Source: Pedobacter ghigonis
Lineage (GTDB): Bacteria > Bacteroidota > Bacteroidia > Sphingobacteriales > Sphingobacteriaceae
NCBI RefSeq assembly: GCF_903166585.1
Contig: NZ_CAESCM010000006.1
Span: forward strand, 62,001 to 126,000
Length of the DNA stretch: 64,000 nt
Direction of reading: 5' to 3'
The position numbers and the translations under genes were made by a program. Below are positions 18,090-28,374 of this stretch, one piece after another. Each line of letters starts with the position of its first letter. The first letter of the stretch is position 1. The notes under the pieces are model-generated. The model saw nothing but the letters and a program-made list of their open reading frames with translations. It did not search any database and was not told the origin of the DNA.

Positions 18090-19865
18090 ATGGCGGCAGA
18101 AATTAAACGGGTTTTTGATCTTTTGAAATATAGCCTCGAAAATCCTAAGCAGGAATTCATCAGCGGAAAAATTAAAGGTAAATGGATAAATTATAGTACA
18201 GCCGATTTTTGTACAGCGGTAGATAATTTAAGCCGCGGATTAATTAAACAAGGTATTAACAAGGGCGGGAGAGTGGCTGTAATGTCGCACAACAGGCCAG
18301 AATGGAACATTGCCGATTTTGCCGCCAACCAGATCGGGGCTTACCAGATTCCATTATACCCAACGCTGGCCGAACACGATATTCAATTCATATTAAAGGA
18401 CGCTGAGATTTCGATCGTATTTGTAGCAGATGAAGAATTGTATAAAAAAATAAAACCCTGTGCAGATGCCATCAATCCAGCCATTAAGATTTACAGTTTT
18501 AATGAAATTGCCGAAGCAGAAAACTGGAATGTATTAATAACCGAAGGAAAGTCTGCTACAGAGATCAATCTCGACGATTACCGCGCAAAAGTTGAACCTG
18601 AAGATGTTTTAACTTTGATTTATACATCTGGTACAACAGGTACACCTAAAGGGGTGATGCTTACGCACAATAACCTGGTGGCCAACTTTGTAAATTCATC
18701 GGTAGTAATACCCGAAGGCGTTAAAAAAGGGCTGAGCTTTTTGCCCCTATCACATATTTTCGAACGGATGATCATTTATTTGTATCTGTTCAACTCCACT
18801 GCAGTGTATTACGCCGAAAGCATGGAAACCATTGTTGCCGATATTCAGCATGTAAAACCTAATGCGTTCTCTACCGTTCCCCGACTGCTCGAAAAAGTGT
18901 ACGATAAGATTATGGAGAAAGGGAAGGCTTTAACTGGTGTTAAAAGAGGGATTTTCTTCTGGTCGGTTGCATTGGCCGAGAAATATTCGGTTAACGCAGG
19001 TGCCTGGTATAATTTAAAACTGGGTATTGCCCGTAAACTGGTATTTAAAAAATGGCAGGAAGCTTTGGGCGGAGAAATTGTGGTAATTGTATCCGGAGGA
19101 GCAGCATTAAATCCGCGTTTAGCCAGGATTTTCTGGGCAGCTGGTATGCCGGTTTTCGAAGGCTATGGTTTAACCGAAACTTCGCCGGTAATTACTGTAA
19201 ACCATTTTGGTGGTACCATGTTTGGCACCGTTGGCGAAGTAATTAAAGGTGTAGAAGTTAAAATTGCAGCAGATGGCGAAGTGTTAACGCGCGGACACCA
19301 GGTAATGAAAGGCTATTACAACCGTCCCGATTTAACCAGTGAGGCAATAGACCAGGAGGGCTGGTTCCATACAGGCGATATTGGCGAGCTGGTAGATGGC
19401 CGCTTTTTAAAGATTACTGACCGTAAAAAAGAAATGTTTAAAACAGCAGGTGGTAAATATGTGGCACCACAGATGCTGGAAAATAAATATAAAGAATCGA
19501 TCTTTATCGAACAGATATTGGTTTTGGGAGAGAACAGGAAATTCCCTTCAGCGCTTATCGTACCTAACTTCGAAACCTTAAAAACGTGGGCAGGTCGAAA
19601 AGGCATTAGCTTTACGGCAATAGAAGACCTCATTAAAAACGAGCAGGTTTTAGCTAAATATAACGAGGTTATTGAAGCAGCAAACGCGGGTTTTGGTAAA
19701 TGGGAACAGGTAAAAAGATTTGCTTTATTACCTAAAGAGTGGAGTATTGATGGTGGTGAACTTACACCAAAATTAAGCTTGAAAAGAAAAGTAATTACCG
19801 AGAAAAATAACGAAGTAATTGAAAAGATATATAAAGATGCTGAAAACTATAAAGCCGCTCAATAA
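18090..19865 (+). CDS. Long-chain fatty acid-CoA ligase (AMP-forming)
   Basis: A 591-aa ANL-superfamily enzyme. LIYTSGTTGTPKGVMLTH is the P-loop (A3), YGLTETSPVI the A5 motif, GWFHTGDIGEL the A7 motif and ITDRKKEMFKTAGGKYVAP the A8 hinge. It is of the FadD15/long-chain subgroup lacking the C-terminal catalytic Lys layout of short-chain synthetases. It activates fatty acids for lipid synthesis or beta-oxidation and so feeds the fad operon at 28.9-34.6 kb. The gamma-glutamyltransferase gene begins inside its last codons (29-bp overlap), which suggests translational coupling. Confidence 0.93.
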   Translation: MAAEIKRVFDLLKYSLENPKQEFISGKIKGKWINYSTADFCTAVDNLSRGLIKQGINKGGRVAVMSHNRPEWNIADFAANQIGAYQIPLYPTLAEHDIQFILKDAEISIVFVADEELYKKIKPCADAINPAIKIYSFNEIAEAENWNVLITEGKSATEINLDDYRAKVEPEDVLTLIYTSGTTGTPKGVMLTHNNLVANFVNSSVVIPEGVKKGLSFLPLSHIFERMIIYLYLFNSTAVYYAESMETIVADIQHVKPNAFSTVPRLLEKVYDKIMEKGKALTGVKRGIFFWSVALAEKYSVNAGAWYNLKLGIARKLVFKKWQEALGGEIVVIVSGGAALNPRLARIFWAAGMPVFEGYGLTETSPVITVNHFGGTMFGTVGEVIKGVEVKIAADGEVLTRGHQVMKGYYNRPDLTSEAIDQEGWFHTGDIGELVDGRFLKITDRKKEMFKTAGGKYVAPQMLENKYKESIFIEQILVLGENRKFPSALIVPNFETLKTWAGRKGISFTAIEDLIKNEQVLAKYNEVIEAANAGFGKWEQVKRFALLPKEWSIDGGELTPKLSLKRKVITEKNNEVIEKIYKDAENYKAAQ

Positions 19866-21558
19866 TTTAAAAAGATCGTTAACCTGCCTGAGCGTAGTTG
19901 TTTTATTGGCGGGTTGTGTAACCGGGCAATTAGGCAAGAACAACAGTGGCGAATATAAAAACGGCATGGTGGTTTCTGCCCATCCCGAAGCTTCGCAGGT
20001 TGGGGTCGATATTTTAAAAAAAGGAGGCAATGCAGTTGATGCCGCTGTTGCGGTGCAGTTTGCCCTTGCCGTTGTTTACCCCAATGCCGGTAATATTGGT
20101 GGCGGTGGTTTTATGGTATACAGAGGGGCAAACGGTGAAACAAATGCTTTAGATTTTAGAGAGAAAGCAGCGGCAGCAGCAAGCAGGGATATGTATCTGG
20201 ATGCTTCAGGTAATCCGATTGTAGATAAGAGCCTGTACGGACATCTGGCTGCAGGCGTGCCGGGATCTGTTGATGGCATGGTCGAAGCGCATAAAAAATA
20301 CGGAAAGTTGAGTTGGGCACAGGTGCTGCAACCAGCAATAGATTTAGCACACGGTGGATTTAAAATTACCAACCGCCAGGCCAGCGAACTGAACAGCTTG
20401 CACAGAAAGTTGATGGATTTTAATCCCAACGGAACTGCACTTGTAAATTTAGAGCACACCTGGCAGGAAAATGATGTACTTGTACAACAAGAATTGGCCA
20501 ATACTTTAAAACTGATCCAGGAAAAAGGTAGAGCTGGTTTTTACGAAGGTGCGGTAGCCGATTCGGTTGTAGCCGAAATGCAACGCGGTAAGGGCTTAAT
20601 TACCAAAGCAGATTTAAAAAACTACCATGCCACCTGGCGCAAACCCACTACAGGCAATTACAAAGGCTATAAAATTATTACCATGCCGCCAACCAGTAGC
20701 GGTGGCATTGCTTTAATCCAGTTACTCCAGTCGGTAGAGCCTTATCCCTTAAAAAAATGGGGACATAATGCCGATTCAACGGTGCAGGTAATTGTGGAAG
20801 CTGAAAGGCGGGTATATGCTGATCGGGCTACACATTTAGGCGATCCCGATTTTTATGCCGTTCCGCAACAACAGTTATTAGATGCGGCCTACAATAAAAA
20901 CCGGATGGCAAACTTTAACTGGGCTGCTGCAACACCAAGTAGTGCAGTACTGGCCGGCGAAATTAAAGGAAAAGAGCATGAGGAAACCACGCATTTTTCA
21001 ATCGTAGATCGCTATGGCAATGCAGTTTCGATTACCACAACCTTAAATGGCTCTTATGGGTCCTTAGTTGCAGTAAAAGGAGCAGGCTTTCTGCTTAACA
21101 ACGAAATGGACGATTTCTCGGTTAAACCCGGTGCACCAAATATGTATGGTTTGGTTGGTGGCGAAGCCAATGCCATTGCGCCAAATAAAAGAATGTTAAG
21201 CTCTATGACACCAACCATTGTAGAAAAAGATGGGAAATTGTTTATGGTTGTGGGTACCCCGGGAGGTTCGACCATCATTACTTCGGTGTTTCAAACCATT
21301 ATTAATGTAATTGATTTCGGCATGTCCATGCAACAGGCAGTAGCAGCTAAGAAATTTCACCACCAGTGGTTACCCGACGAAGTGTATGTAGAAAAAGAGG
21401 CAATTGATAGCCTGGCTACTCAAAAATTAAAGGCCAAAGGTTATCATATTGTACCAAGAGGATCAATCGGCAGGGTAGATGCCATTCTGAGGACCCCATG
21501 GGGGAACTATCAGGGGGGGGCAGATCCCCGAGGGGATGATAAGGCCATTGGCTGGTAG
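19837..21558 (+). CDS. ggt: Gamma-glutamyltransferase, lipoprotein form
   Basis: A 573-aa Ntn-hydrolase precursor. The ATG at 19837 is preferred because it gives a short charged N-terminus and a lipobox (VVVLLAGC) for membrane anchoring; the TTG at 19819 is an alternative. Self-cleavage is predicted before Thr in EETTHFSIVDRYGNAVSI, giving the large and small subunits; NGSYGS, MLSSMTPTI and VVGTPGGS follow as expected. It splits glutathione and other gamma-glutamyl bonds in the periplasm. It overlaps the acyl-CoA ligase gene by 29 bp. A run of eight G near 21512 lies in the conserved C-terminus but the frame is intact there. Confidence 0.94.
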   Translation: MLKTIKPLNNLKRSLTCLSVVVLLAGCVTGQLGKNNSGEYKNGMVVSAHPEASQVGVDILKKGGNAVDAAVAVQFALAVVYPNAGNIGGGGFMVYRGANGETNALDFREKAAAAASRDMYLDASGNPIVDKSLYGHLAAGVPGSVDGMVEAHKKYGKLSWAQVLQPAIDLAHGGFKITNRQASELNSLHRKLMDFNPNGTALVNLEHTWQENDVLVQQELANTLKLIQEKGRAGFYEGAVADSVVAEMQRGKGLITKADLKNYHATWRKPTTGNYKGYKIITMPPTSSGGIALIQLLQSVEPYPLKKWGHNADSTVQVIVEAERRVYADRATHLGDPDFYAVPQQQLLDAAYNKNRMANFNWAAATPSSAVLAGEIKGKEHEETTHFSIVDRYGNAVSITTTLNGSYGSLVAVKGAGFLLNNEMDDFSVKPGAPNMYGLVGGEANAIAPNKRMLSSMTPTIVEKDGKLFMVVGTPGGSTIITSVFQTIINVIDFGMSMQQAVAAKKFHHQWLPDEVYVEKEAIDSLATQKLKAKGYHIVPRGSIGRVDAILRTPWGNYQGGADPRGDDKAIGW

Positions 21559-21644
21559 CTGAATATCGCTTCAATTTTTTATCTTAGCTATTGGCAATCT
21601 GGTATCATTTGGATTGCTGACTGCCTGATTTAAAATTTAAAGAG

Positions 21645-23981
21645 ATGAAGAAGCGCATATTTAATCTTGCCCTCAATTATCCGGATTTGCCTGATGTAGA
21701 TGCGGCCATCTCTTTTGGTCCTTTTATTCAATACCTGCGCCTGAAAATCAAAGAAGAGCAAACGGTAAGGGTGGCACTTTATCGAAATGCTTTAAAAGAA
21801 TTTGAGAAGCAGGGAATCGATAATCAGGTAATTGCACTTGAAGATATTTACCAGCACGAATTGCTGTTGGAGCATGTGTATGCCTGTCTATCGCCGGCAC
21901 CCTTGGCCGAAGATCAACAGGCCTGGGGTCTTTGTGCACCTATGCAGCCCATTACTTTTTACGGTACAGCGCTGATGTACGAATTGTTGGAGCAGGAAGA
22001 AAAAGATTACAAAACTTTTGCCGGCTCGAGAACACCCCAACAGCAACCCTGGGATCGGCTACATTTTATATATGCGTTTATTCTGAACCAACTGTATGCT
22101 TTTCATACTCCGTTAAAGGAAAAATACCATTCAGTTACCAACTTAGATACGGGCTTGCCGGGTTATTTTAACATCGGCGTAAATACAGCCTTTATTGAAG
22201 TAAAAGCTAAACAAACCTTGCCCGAACTGAGTTACAGGGAGTTGGAACAATACCTGAATGAAGCATCGGGACTGGATAAATTGCAGCAGGTACTGCCCCT
22301 GTCGCTTTTCGAATTCAGGGGGATTTCGGTACTAACCATTACCGATGTAACCGCAAGGCAGGCAGTAGAAAATATTAAAGCCGTAAGGTTAAGCCGTGCT
22401 CCGGGTAATGAGGGTGTGGCTTATTCAGAGGTCATTCAATCGCTTAAAGTCCTCGTCAAAAATGCCAATATCCAGTTCGATCTTTTTCCTTTTGTAAGGG
22501 TTAACAATAAGATGGTTTATGGTTACGTAAAAGGAGGAAGCGGATTACTTTTCTCGGTATGGGGAGAAGAAACCTTAAGTCCTGAAGCTTTTCAGCAAAT
22601 TGCCGAGGGCTATGCGGCAAACCCCAATTCCTTTTATTCGCCCGATATCTGGGCCGAAAGCAGGGAAATGTTTCCCTGGCTAGAGCGGTTTAGAGAACTC
22701 AATGTAAAATCGATGGCGCTTTTACCCGTATTTCATAATCAGGTATTAGTGGGCGTGTTAGGCATGCATACCTGGGTTGGTGAAACTTTCGACGAAAAGA
22801 AAATTACGCTATTGGAACAGGTACTGGCACCCATTGCCCAGCTGTTGCAGGTTTATATTGATGAATTTAATCTCGAGATCGAAAACATCATCAAAGAGAA
22901 ATATACATCAATACAACCGGCTGTACAATGGAAATTTAACGAAGCTGCCTGGCATTACCTGCACGATAAGAAAAAGAATTTGCCCCTGCGCACGGAGGAT
23001 ATCAGCTTTACAGACGTTTATCCATTTTATGGGGCAATAGATATCAGAAACTCTACCACCGAAAGAAATCTGGCGAGCAAAGCCGATCTTAATCTGCACC
23101 TGAGCCTGCTCCAAGATACACTCCAGCAACTCAGTAAAACCTATAGCGATGCCTTACTGGTCGAAATTATCTTTAACTGCAACAAATGGAATAATACTTT
23201 GCAGAGCGAAGAACTGAATACAACCGATGAGAACAGCCTCAATATTTTCCTCAACGAAGAAACCAGCGATTATTTAAAGCTCATTTCTCAATCGCATCCC
23301 CATACGAAAAAGATTATCGGTCAATACCTCGAAAGAATTGCTGTTCAGGGTGGCGAGGTGTACAAAAACCGGCAGGCTTTAGAAACTGCTATGCAACTGA
23401 TTAATACCGATATTAACAATTATTTCGAAGCCGAACGCGAAAAATTGCAGGAGTCATTTCCCTGCTATTTCGAAAAATTCAGGACAGACGGTGTGGAATA
23501 CGATATTTACATAGGGCAGTCTATTGCTCCCGACCGGATTTTCAATCATTTTCACCTGAAGAACCTGCGTTTGTGGCAACTTTCATCAATGGCAGCGATA
23601 GCTAAAATGGTGCGGCAACGCCAACCCGATCTGCCTGTAAAACTGGCTACTACCCAGTTGATTTTTATCCACAATCACCCCATCGATATCAGTTTTAGGA
23701 TTGATGAAAGAAAGTTTGATGTAGAAGGCGCCTACAACATCCGGTACCAGATGATTAAAAAAAGAATCGACAAAGTACTTATTCGCAACTCTGAAGAGCG
23801 GCTTACCCAACCCGAGAAACTGGCCTTGATCTACTTCAATAAAAGAGATATAGAAGACTACCTTCCTTTTGTAAAATACCTGCAGGAAACAGAAGTGCTA
23901 GGTGCTGAAACCGAAGATCTTGATCTGGAAGATCTGCAAGGTTTAAGTGGCTTAAAAGCCTTGCGTGTAACTATTTTATAG
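21645..23981 (+). CDS. GAF-domain-containing protein, function unknown
   Basis: A 778-aa soluble protein without signal peptide. Residues about 250-410 look like a GAF sensor domain (AENIKAVRLSRAP..., then SMALLPVFHNQVLVGVLGMHTW, the usual end strand of GAF). The flanks are helical and not recognised. There is no kinase, cyclase or DNA-binding output that I can see. It follows ggt on the same strand after 86 bp and precedes the DUF885 gene by 101 bp. Likely a Bacteroidota-specific signalling or scaffold protein; the ligand is unknown. Confidence 0.75.
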   Translation: MKKRIFNLALNYPDLPDVDAAISFGPFIQYLRLKIKEEQTVRVALYRNALKEFEKQGIDNQVIALEDIYQHELLLEHVYACLSPAPLAEDQQAWGLCAPMQPITFYGTALMYELLEQEEKDYKTFAGSRTPQQQPWDRLHFIYAFILNQLYAFHTPLKEKYHSVTNLDTGLPGYFNIGVNTAFIEVKAKQTLPELSYRELEQYLNEASGLDKLQQVLPLSLFEFRGISVLTITDVTARQAVENIKAVRLSRAPGNEGVAYSEVIQSLKVLVKNANIQFDLFPFVRVNNKMVYGYVKGGSGLLFSVWGEETLSPEAFQQIAEGYAANPNSFYSPDIWAESREMFPWLERFRELNVKSMALLPVFHNQVLVGVLGMHTWVGETFDEKKITLLEQVLAPIAQLLQVYIDEFNLEIENIIKEKYTSIQPAVQWKFNEAAWHYLHDKKKNLPLRTEDISFTDVYPFYGAIDIRNSTTERNLASKADLNLHLSLLQDTLQQLSKTYSDALLVEIIFNCNKWNNTLQSEELNTTDENSLNIFLNEETSDYLKLISQSHPHTKKIIGQYLERIAVQGGEVYKNRQALETAMQLINTDINNYFEAEREKLQESFPCYFEKFRTDGVEYDIYIGQSIAPDRIFNHFHLKNLRLWQLSSMAAIAKMVRQRQPDLPVKLATTQLIFIHNHPIDISFRIDERKFDVEGAYNIRYQMIKKRIDKVLIRNSEERLTQPEKLALIYFNKRDIEDYLPFVKYLQETEVLGAETEDLDLEDLQGLSGLKALRVTIL

Positions 23982-24082
23982 CGGGCCAGGGCAGAATATC
24001 TTCAATAAGTTACATTGCTTCCTTATGGCCGATTCTTACTGTTTCTTTATATTGCGTCAGCTAACCCAAACCATCTATTGCT

Positions 24083-25792
24083 ATGCGCAAACTTTGCTCC
24101 CTGTTTTTACTTTTAACAATCACTTTAAAATTGCAGGCCCAAACCAATGAGGCCAGTCTGGTAAGTCCGCTGATTAACCAATATCAGTCAGATAAAACCA
24201 TGTTTAACCGGAAATATAACCTCAAACGTGCAGAGGAATATTTTAAACGGATGGCACAATTTTATGTAGGTTGGCAGAAACAATTAAGCGCATTACCTTT
24301 TAATAAGCTCACGGTAAACGAAAGGGTAGATTATATTTTGCTCAAACGCGATATCCGTTCAGATTCAGCCAGTTTGCAACAGAATTACGCCGAATTTAAA
24401 ACCAGCACTTTTACTTTGCCTTTTGCCCAATCATTGATTGATTTTGAAGCAAAGCGCAGAGTTGGTCAACAGCAGGATGGCAAAACTGTGCAGCTACAAT
24501 TTGAACAGCTGCGAGACAATATCAGGAAAACTGCAAAAGCGGTGGAGAAGAAAGATTTGATCGTTACACCAATGCAGGCTTTTTGGGCACAGCAAACCGT
24601 GAATCAATACTTAGCCGTATTTACCGAAGCTTATAAATTTTACGATGGTTACGATCCGCAATTTACCAGGGCTACAAAAGGAGTTTACCCTGAAGTAGCC
24701 AGTGCATTGCAGGCTTATGCTGATGTACTGGGTAAAATTGGCCGGCTTTCTAATGCGGTAGATGATGGTAGCGGTATTATTGGTAATCCGATAGGCCGCC
24801 CAGCTTTATTGAGCAAATTAAAAGACGAGATGATTGCTTATACACCCGAGCAGATTGAAGCCATTGCCATGAGGGAGTTTGCCTGGTGTGATGCCGAAAT
24901 GCTCAAAGCCTCGCAACAAATGGGTTTTGGTAACGATTGGAAAAAAGCACTCGAAAAAGTAAAAACCGATTATCCGGAACTCGGCAAGCAGCCAGAACTG
25001 GTTTACGAACTGGCCAACGAAGCCATCAATTTTGTAGAAAAACATAACCTGATTAGTATCCCGCCACTGGCCAAAGAAGGTTGGCAGATGAGAATGCTAA
25101 GCCCGAAAGAACAATTGTTTGCCCCGTTTTTTCTGGGTGGAGAATCTGTGCTGATTGCCTACCCAACAGAAGATATGAGCGAAGAGGCTAAAATGATGAC
25201 TTTGCGTGGCAATAACAGGCATTTTTCAAGGGCTGTAGTTTTTCACGAGCTTATTCCGGGGCATAACCTGCAATATTTTATGCAAAGCCGGTACAAGCCT
25301 TACCGCAAAGTGTTTAGTACACCTTTCTGGACTGAAGGCTGGTCGCTTTATTGGGAAATGTTGCTTTGGGATCAAAATTTCCCCAAATCGCCTGAAGATA
25401 AAATCGGAATGCTTTTTTGGCGCATGCACCGTTGCGCACGAATCATCTTTTCTATGAACTATCATTTGGGCAAATGGACACCTAAACAATGTATCGATTT
25501 TTTGGTTGATCGCGTAGGTTTTGAACGGGCCAATGCCGAAGCCGAGGTACGCCGCTCTTTTACCGGAGGTTATGGTCCGCTTTACCAAATTGGTTACATG
25601 TTAGGCGGGCTCCAATTCAGGACCTTACATAAAGAACTGGTGCAGAGTGGTAAAATGACAAATATTCAGTTTCACAACAGGATACTGCACGAAAATAACA
25701 TGCCGGTTGAAATGGTTAGAGCTTTGTTAACCAACCAGCAACTGCCCGAAAATTTCAGTACCCGGTGGAAATTTGCAGGAGACGTTAAATAG
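24083..25792 (+). CDS. DUF885 family metallohydrolase, exported
   Basis: A 569-aa protein with a signal peptide (MRKLCSLFLLLTITLKLQA). RAVVFHELIPGHNLQYFMQ has the HExxxGH motif that marks DUF885 as a gluzincin-like metallopeptidase family, and FWTEGWSLYWEMLLWD supplies the downstream Glu expected as third zinc ligand. Family members are thought to be carboxypeptidase- or dipeptidase-like; substrate unknown. The gene stands alone, 137 bp before the OmpA gene. Confidence 0.87.
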   Translation: MRKLCSLFLLLTITLKLQAQTNEASLVSPLINQYQSDKTMFNRKYNLKRAEEYFKRMAQFYVGWQKQLSALPFNKLTVNERVDYILLKRDIRSDSASLQQNYAEFKTSTFTLPFAQSLIDFEAKRRVGQQQDGKTVQLQFEQLRDNIRKTAKAVEKKDLIVTPMQAFWAQQTVNQYLAVFTEAYKFYDGYDPQFTRATKGVYPEVASALQAYADVLGKIGRLSNAVDDGSGIIGNPIGRPALLSKLKDEMIAYTPEQIEAIAMREFAWCDAEMLKASQQMGFGNDWKKALEKVKTDYPELGKQPELVYELANEAINFVEKHNLISIPPLAKEGWQMRMLSPKEQLFAPFFLGGESVLIAYPTEDMSEEAKMMTLRGNNRHFSRAVVFHELIPGHNLQYFMQSRYKPYRKVFSTPFWTEGWSLYWEMLLWDQNFPKSPEDKIGMLFWRMHRCARIIFSMNYHLGKWTPKQCIDFLVDRVGFERANAEAEVRRSFTGGYGPLYQIGYMLGGLQFRTLHKELVQSGKMTNIQFHNRILHENNMPVEMVRALLTNQQLPENFSTRWKFAGDVK

Positions 25793-25878
25793 CGCAAGGC
25801 AAGTACTGAATACCCGTTTTTTTCTTTAAAGTTGTGGAAAAGTTGATAAGTATTTTTACTTGTTTGTAGGTTTTGGTA

Positions 25879-25896
25879 TAACTATTGCAATAGTTA
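25879..25896. promoter_or_regulatory. 18-bp perfect palindrome in the ompA leader
   Basis: TAACTATTGCAATAGTTA reads the same on both strands and ends 33 bp before the OmpA start codon. A second inverted repeat (ATAACG...CGTTAT, about 25898-25918) follows. Either a protein site or a 5'-UTR hairpin; the sequence does not decide. Confidence 0.45.
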
Positions 25897-25929
25897 AATA
25901 ACGCTTTTTCAACGTTATATATAAAAACT

Positions 25930-27249
25930 ATGAAATTACAACTATTAAGAACGCTTCCAGTTGCTTTAGCTGGATTGCTTATCGGATCGGTTACCTCTGC
26001 CCAGGAAAAGCCGGCAAGTTCAGCTACTTTCAGAACATGGTCTGTGGGTGTTAACGCTGGTGTATTAACTCCGCTTTCGCCACTTGGAGGAAAAAACGAT
26101 TTTAGCAATAACAAATCTGGCTTTGGTTATGGTTTGTACATTAAAAAACAAATTACCCCTTATTTCTCACTTCGTTTAGATGGAGTACGCGGTAAATTAA
26201 AAGGCGATAATACTGAACCTTACGAAAGTGGTGTGGTAAACAATTCGCCGGTAAAAGCTTTCGATACCCAGCTGGCCTATTCAGGAAGTTTAAATGCAGT
26301 AGTAAACATGTTTAACATCGATATGTTTAAGAAAGAAAATGCATTACAGCTTTATGCTTCTGCAGGTGCGGGTATTGCAGGTTACAAACCAACCATTACC
26401 ACTGCAGGAGGTACTTCTTTGTATGCTGGCGACAAAAATATTCAGGAATTGATTATTCCGGTAGGCTTAGGTGCTAAATTTAGAATTTCGGATGCCGTTA
26501 ACTTCGATTTAGGCTGGACCATCAATTTTGTTGATGGTGATAACTTAGATGGTTATTACAGAGGAGGAAATGACAAATACAACTATGCTTATGCTGGTTT
26601 AGAGTTTGCTTTGGGTAGCGGAAAACAATTGGCTTTCCACAACCCGGTTGCTTTAACTTATGATGAAGCGGTTAGTGCAAAACAAACTGCTGAAGGTTTA
26701 AAAAGTGATTTAGATGCACAGAAAGCTGAAAATGCAAAACTACGTTCAGAAATGAGCGATTTGCTTAAAGATTCAGATGGTGATGGTGTTGCTGATAAAT
26801 TAGATAAATGCCCGGATACACCTTCTGGTACTGTAGTAGATGGAGCGGGTTGTCCGTTAAAAACTCCTGAAAAAGTAGTAGAGAAAGTAATCGTAACCGA
26901 AGAAGACCGTAAAGTGGTTAACGAAGCGATTAAAAATCTTGAATTTGATTTAGGTAAAGCGACTATCCGTTCTAAATCTTATGCATCATTAAACAGAGTT
27001 GCAGCTTTATTAATTCAGAAAAACTTCAGCTTAAAATTAGCTGGTCATACCGATAATACCGGTTCAAAAGAATTGAACTTACGTTTATCGAAAGACAGAG
27101 CAGAATCTGTTAAAGCTTATTTAGTATCGCAAGGTGCAAATGCATCACGTATCGAAGCTACAGGTTATGGCATGGGCCAACCAATTGCTACAAATAAAAC
27201 AGCAGCTGGCCGTCAGCAAAACCGTCGTGTAGAGTTTACCCTTTACTAG
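25930..27249 (+). CDS. OmpA-family outer membrane protein
   Basis: A 439-aa protein: signal peptide to about residue 24 (VTSAQ), an eight-strand barrel region (~30-235), a short coiled-coil (AKQTAEGLKSDLDAQKAENA), one calcium-binding thrombospondin type 3-like repeat (SDGDGVADKLDKCPDTP), then the OmpA/MotB peptidoglycan-binding domain (~335-439) with LAGHTDNTGSKELNLRLSKD and GQPIATN...RRVEFTLY. It anchors the outer membrane to the wall. High codon regularity suggests abundant expression. It ends at a strong terminator. Confidence 0.94.
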   Translation: MKLQLLRTLPVALAGLLIGSVTSAQEKPASSATFRTWSVGVNAGVLTPLSPLGGKNDFSNNKSGFGYGLYIKKQITPYFSLRLDGVRGKLKGDNTEPYESGVVNNSPVKAFDTQLAYSGSLNAVVNMFNIDMFKKENALQLYASAGAGIAGYKPTITTAGGTSLYAGDKNIQELIIPVGLGAKFRISDAVNFDLGWTINFVDGDNLDGYYRGGNDKYNYAYAGLEFALGSGKQLAFHNPVALTYDEAVSAKQTAEGLKSDLDAQKAENAKLRSEMSDLLKDSDGDGVADKLDKCPDTPSGTVVDGAGCPLKTPEKVVEKVIVTEEDRKVVNEAIKNLEFDLGKATIRSKSYASLNRVAALLIQKNFSLKLAGHTDNTGSKELNLRLSKDRAESVKAYLVSQGANASRIEATGYGMGQPIATNKTAAGRQQNRRVEFTLY

Positions 27250-27268
27250 TCTGTTTTTAAATAAAAAT

Positions 27269-27300
27269 AAAAAAGTCCCGGTGCAAGCCGGGACTTTTTT
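27269..27300. terminator. Terminator after ompA
   Basis: AAAAAGTCCCGG and its complement surround TGCAAG, followed by TTTTTTT. It also serves the convergent gene ending at 27314. Confidence 0.88.
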
Positions 27301-27313
27301 TGTTTCAGCGTCT

Positions 27314-28276
27314 TTATTTAATTCCCAGAATCGTCTTTTTTATTTCGCTTAAATCGTTCATCTCAAAATTTGGCAAATTTGGGTAAAATCGCTGGTAAAT
27401 AATCTGATTATCCTTACTGTCGTAAACGCTGATAATTTTATCATCAGAACGTTGGGTGTAAATCACATATTTAACAGGCGTATCCTGATTTAGGATTAAG
27501 CTATCAAGTTCTTTGTTCGATACAAATTTCAGCTTGTAATTGTAAGGTTCGGCAACAATGCCCGATGGTGGTAGGAGAGCCAGTTTCGACGAAAATTCTG
27601 CTTTAATATATTCAGGGATATACAAGGTTTCTTTAGCTAGTTGGGGCAAACGTACTTGGTTATAAAACTGGTAATCTATCCCACGGTTTTCTGCAGCCTG
27701 TAATCCATCATTAATTTGTTTTAAATAACCACTTAAAAAGCCCGGCGACCAATTCTGGAAATGCGATTTGTTGTAAAGGTTCGATAAAAGATAGTTCTTA
27801 ATGCTTTTTTGCGATCCATACTGCTGGTCTTGAATTTCAACGAGTATATTGGTCGATCTGTCTGCAAAAAGCGTAACCGTTGCCAGTACACTTTCTTCCT
27901 TTAGCCTGGGCTTTTTGCCGGGTGTTACCAGTTTCAATGTATACACAATATTCGCTATTGTTGTGCCTTCTGCTTTTTCGGGATAGCCATCAAAATAGAA
28001 AAAAGAATAATTGGCCACTGTATCGTAGCGAGATAGTTCTTCGGGCTTAATAATTTTATAAGGTGTAATGGTCCAGATCTTTTTAATGGCCTTATCAAAT
28101 TTTTCAAGCTCTGCATAATCTGCATATTGCAGTGTAAAAAGGGTGGTTGTCTTTTTAAAAACCTCCAGTTTCTGGCTAACAGCAGCCGAATTACCGAAGT
28201 AAGATACCTGACTTTTACAAATTAAGCCCCATAAAAGGAAGGAGCAGAACAAGAGAAGTTGCTTCATGTTTAACAT
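27314..28276 (-). CDS. Secreted hypothetical protein, 320 aa
   Basis: Signal peptide MLNMKQLLLFCSFLLWGLICKSQ (start could also be the ATG three codons in). The mature part is a mixed alpha/beta, lysine-rich protein with no cysteine after the signal and no motif that I recognise. Divergent from the marR gene with 123 bp between. Function not assignable. Confidence 0.75.
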   Translation of the reverse strand: MLNMKQLLLFCSFLLWGLICKSQVSYFGNSAAVSQKLEVFKKTTTLFTLQYADYAELEKFDKAIKKIWTITPYKIIKPEELSRYDTVANYSFFYFDGYPEKAEGTTIANIVYTLKLVTPGKKPRLKEESVLATVTLFADRSTNILVEIQDQQYGSQKSIKNYLLSNLYNKSHFQNWSPGFLSGYLKQINDGLQAAENRGIDYQFYNQVRLPQLAKETLYIPEYIKAEFSSKLALLPPSGIVAEPYNYKLKFVSNKELDSLILNQDTPVKYVIYTQRSDDKIISVYDSKDNQIIYQRFYPNLPNFEMNDLSEIKKTILGIK

Positions 28277-28342
28277 ATTAAGTCGTTTTCATTTGTGTGT
28301 TTCCATAATAAGAAAATTTTGACAATTATTTTGATTTTTTCT

Positions 28343-28374
28343 ATTGCATTAACAAAATACATTCGTTAGCTTTG
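28343..28374 (+). promoter_or_regulatory. Bacteroidota-type promoter of marR
   Basis: ATTG at 28343, a 20-bp spacer, and TAGCTTTG at 28367-28374, an exact TAnnTTTG -7 box. It is placed 25 bp before the marR start codon and abuts the palindrome at 28375-28388. Confidence 0.7.

Noticed and set aside
21509..21524. Run of eight G near the ggt 3' end as a possible frameshift
   Set aside because: The protein continues in frame with the conserved Gly-Ala-Asp-Pro-Arg C-terminus and stops normally.
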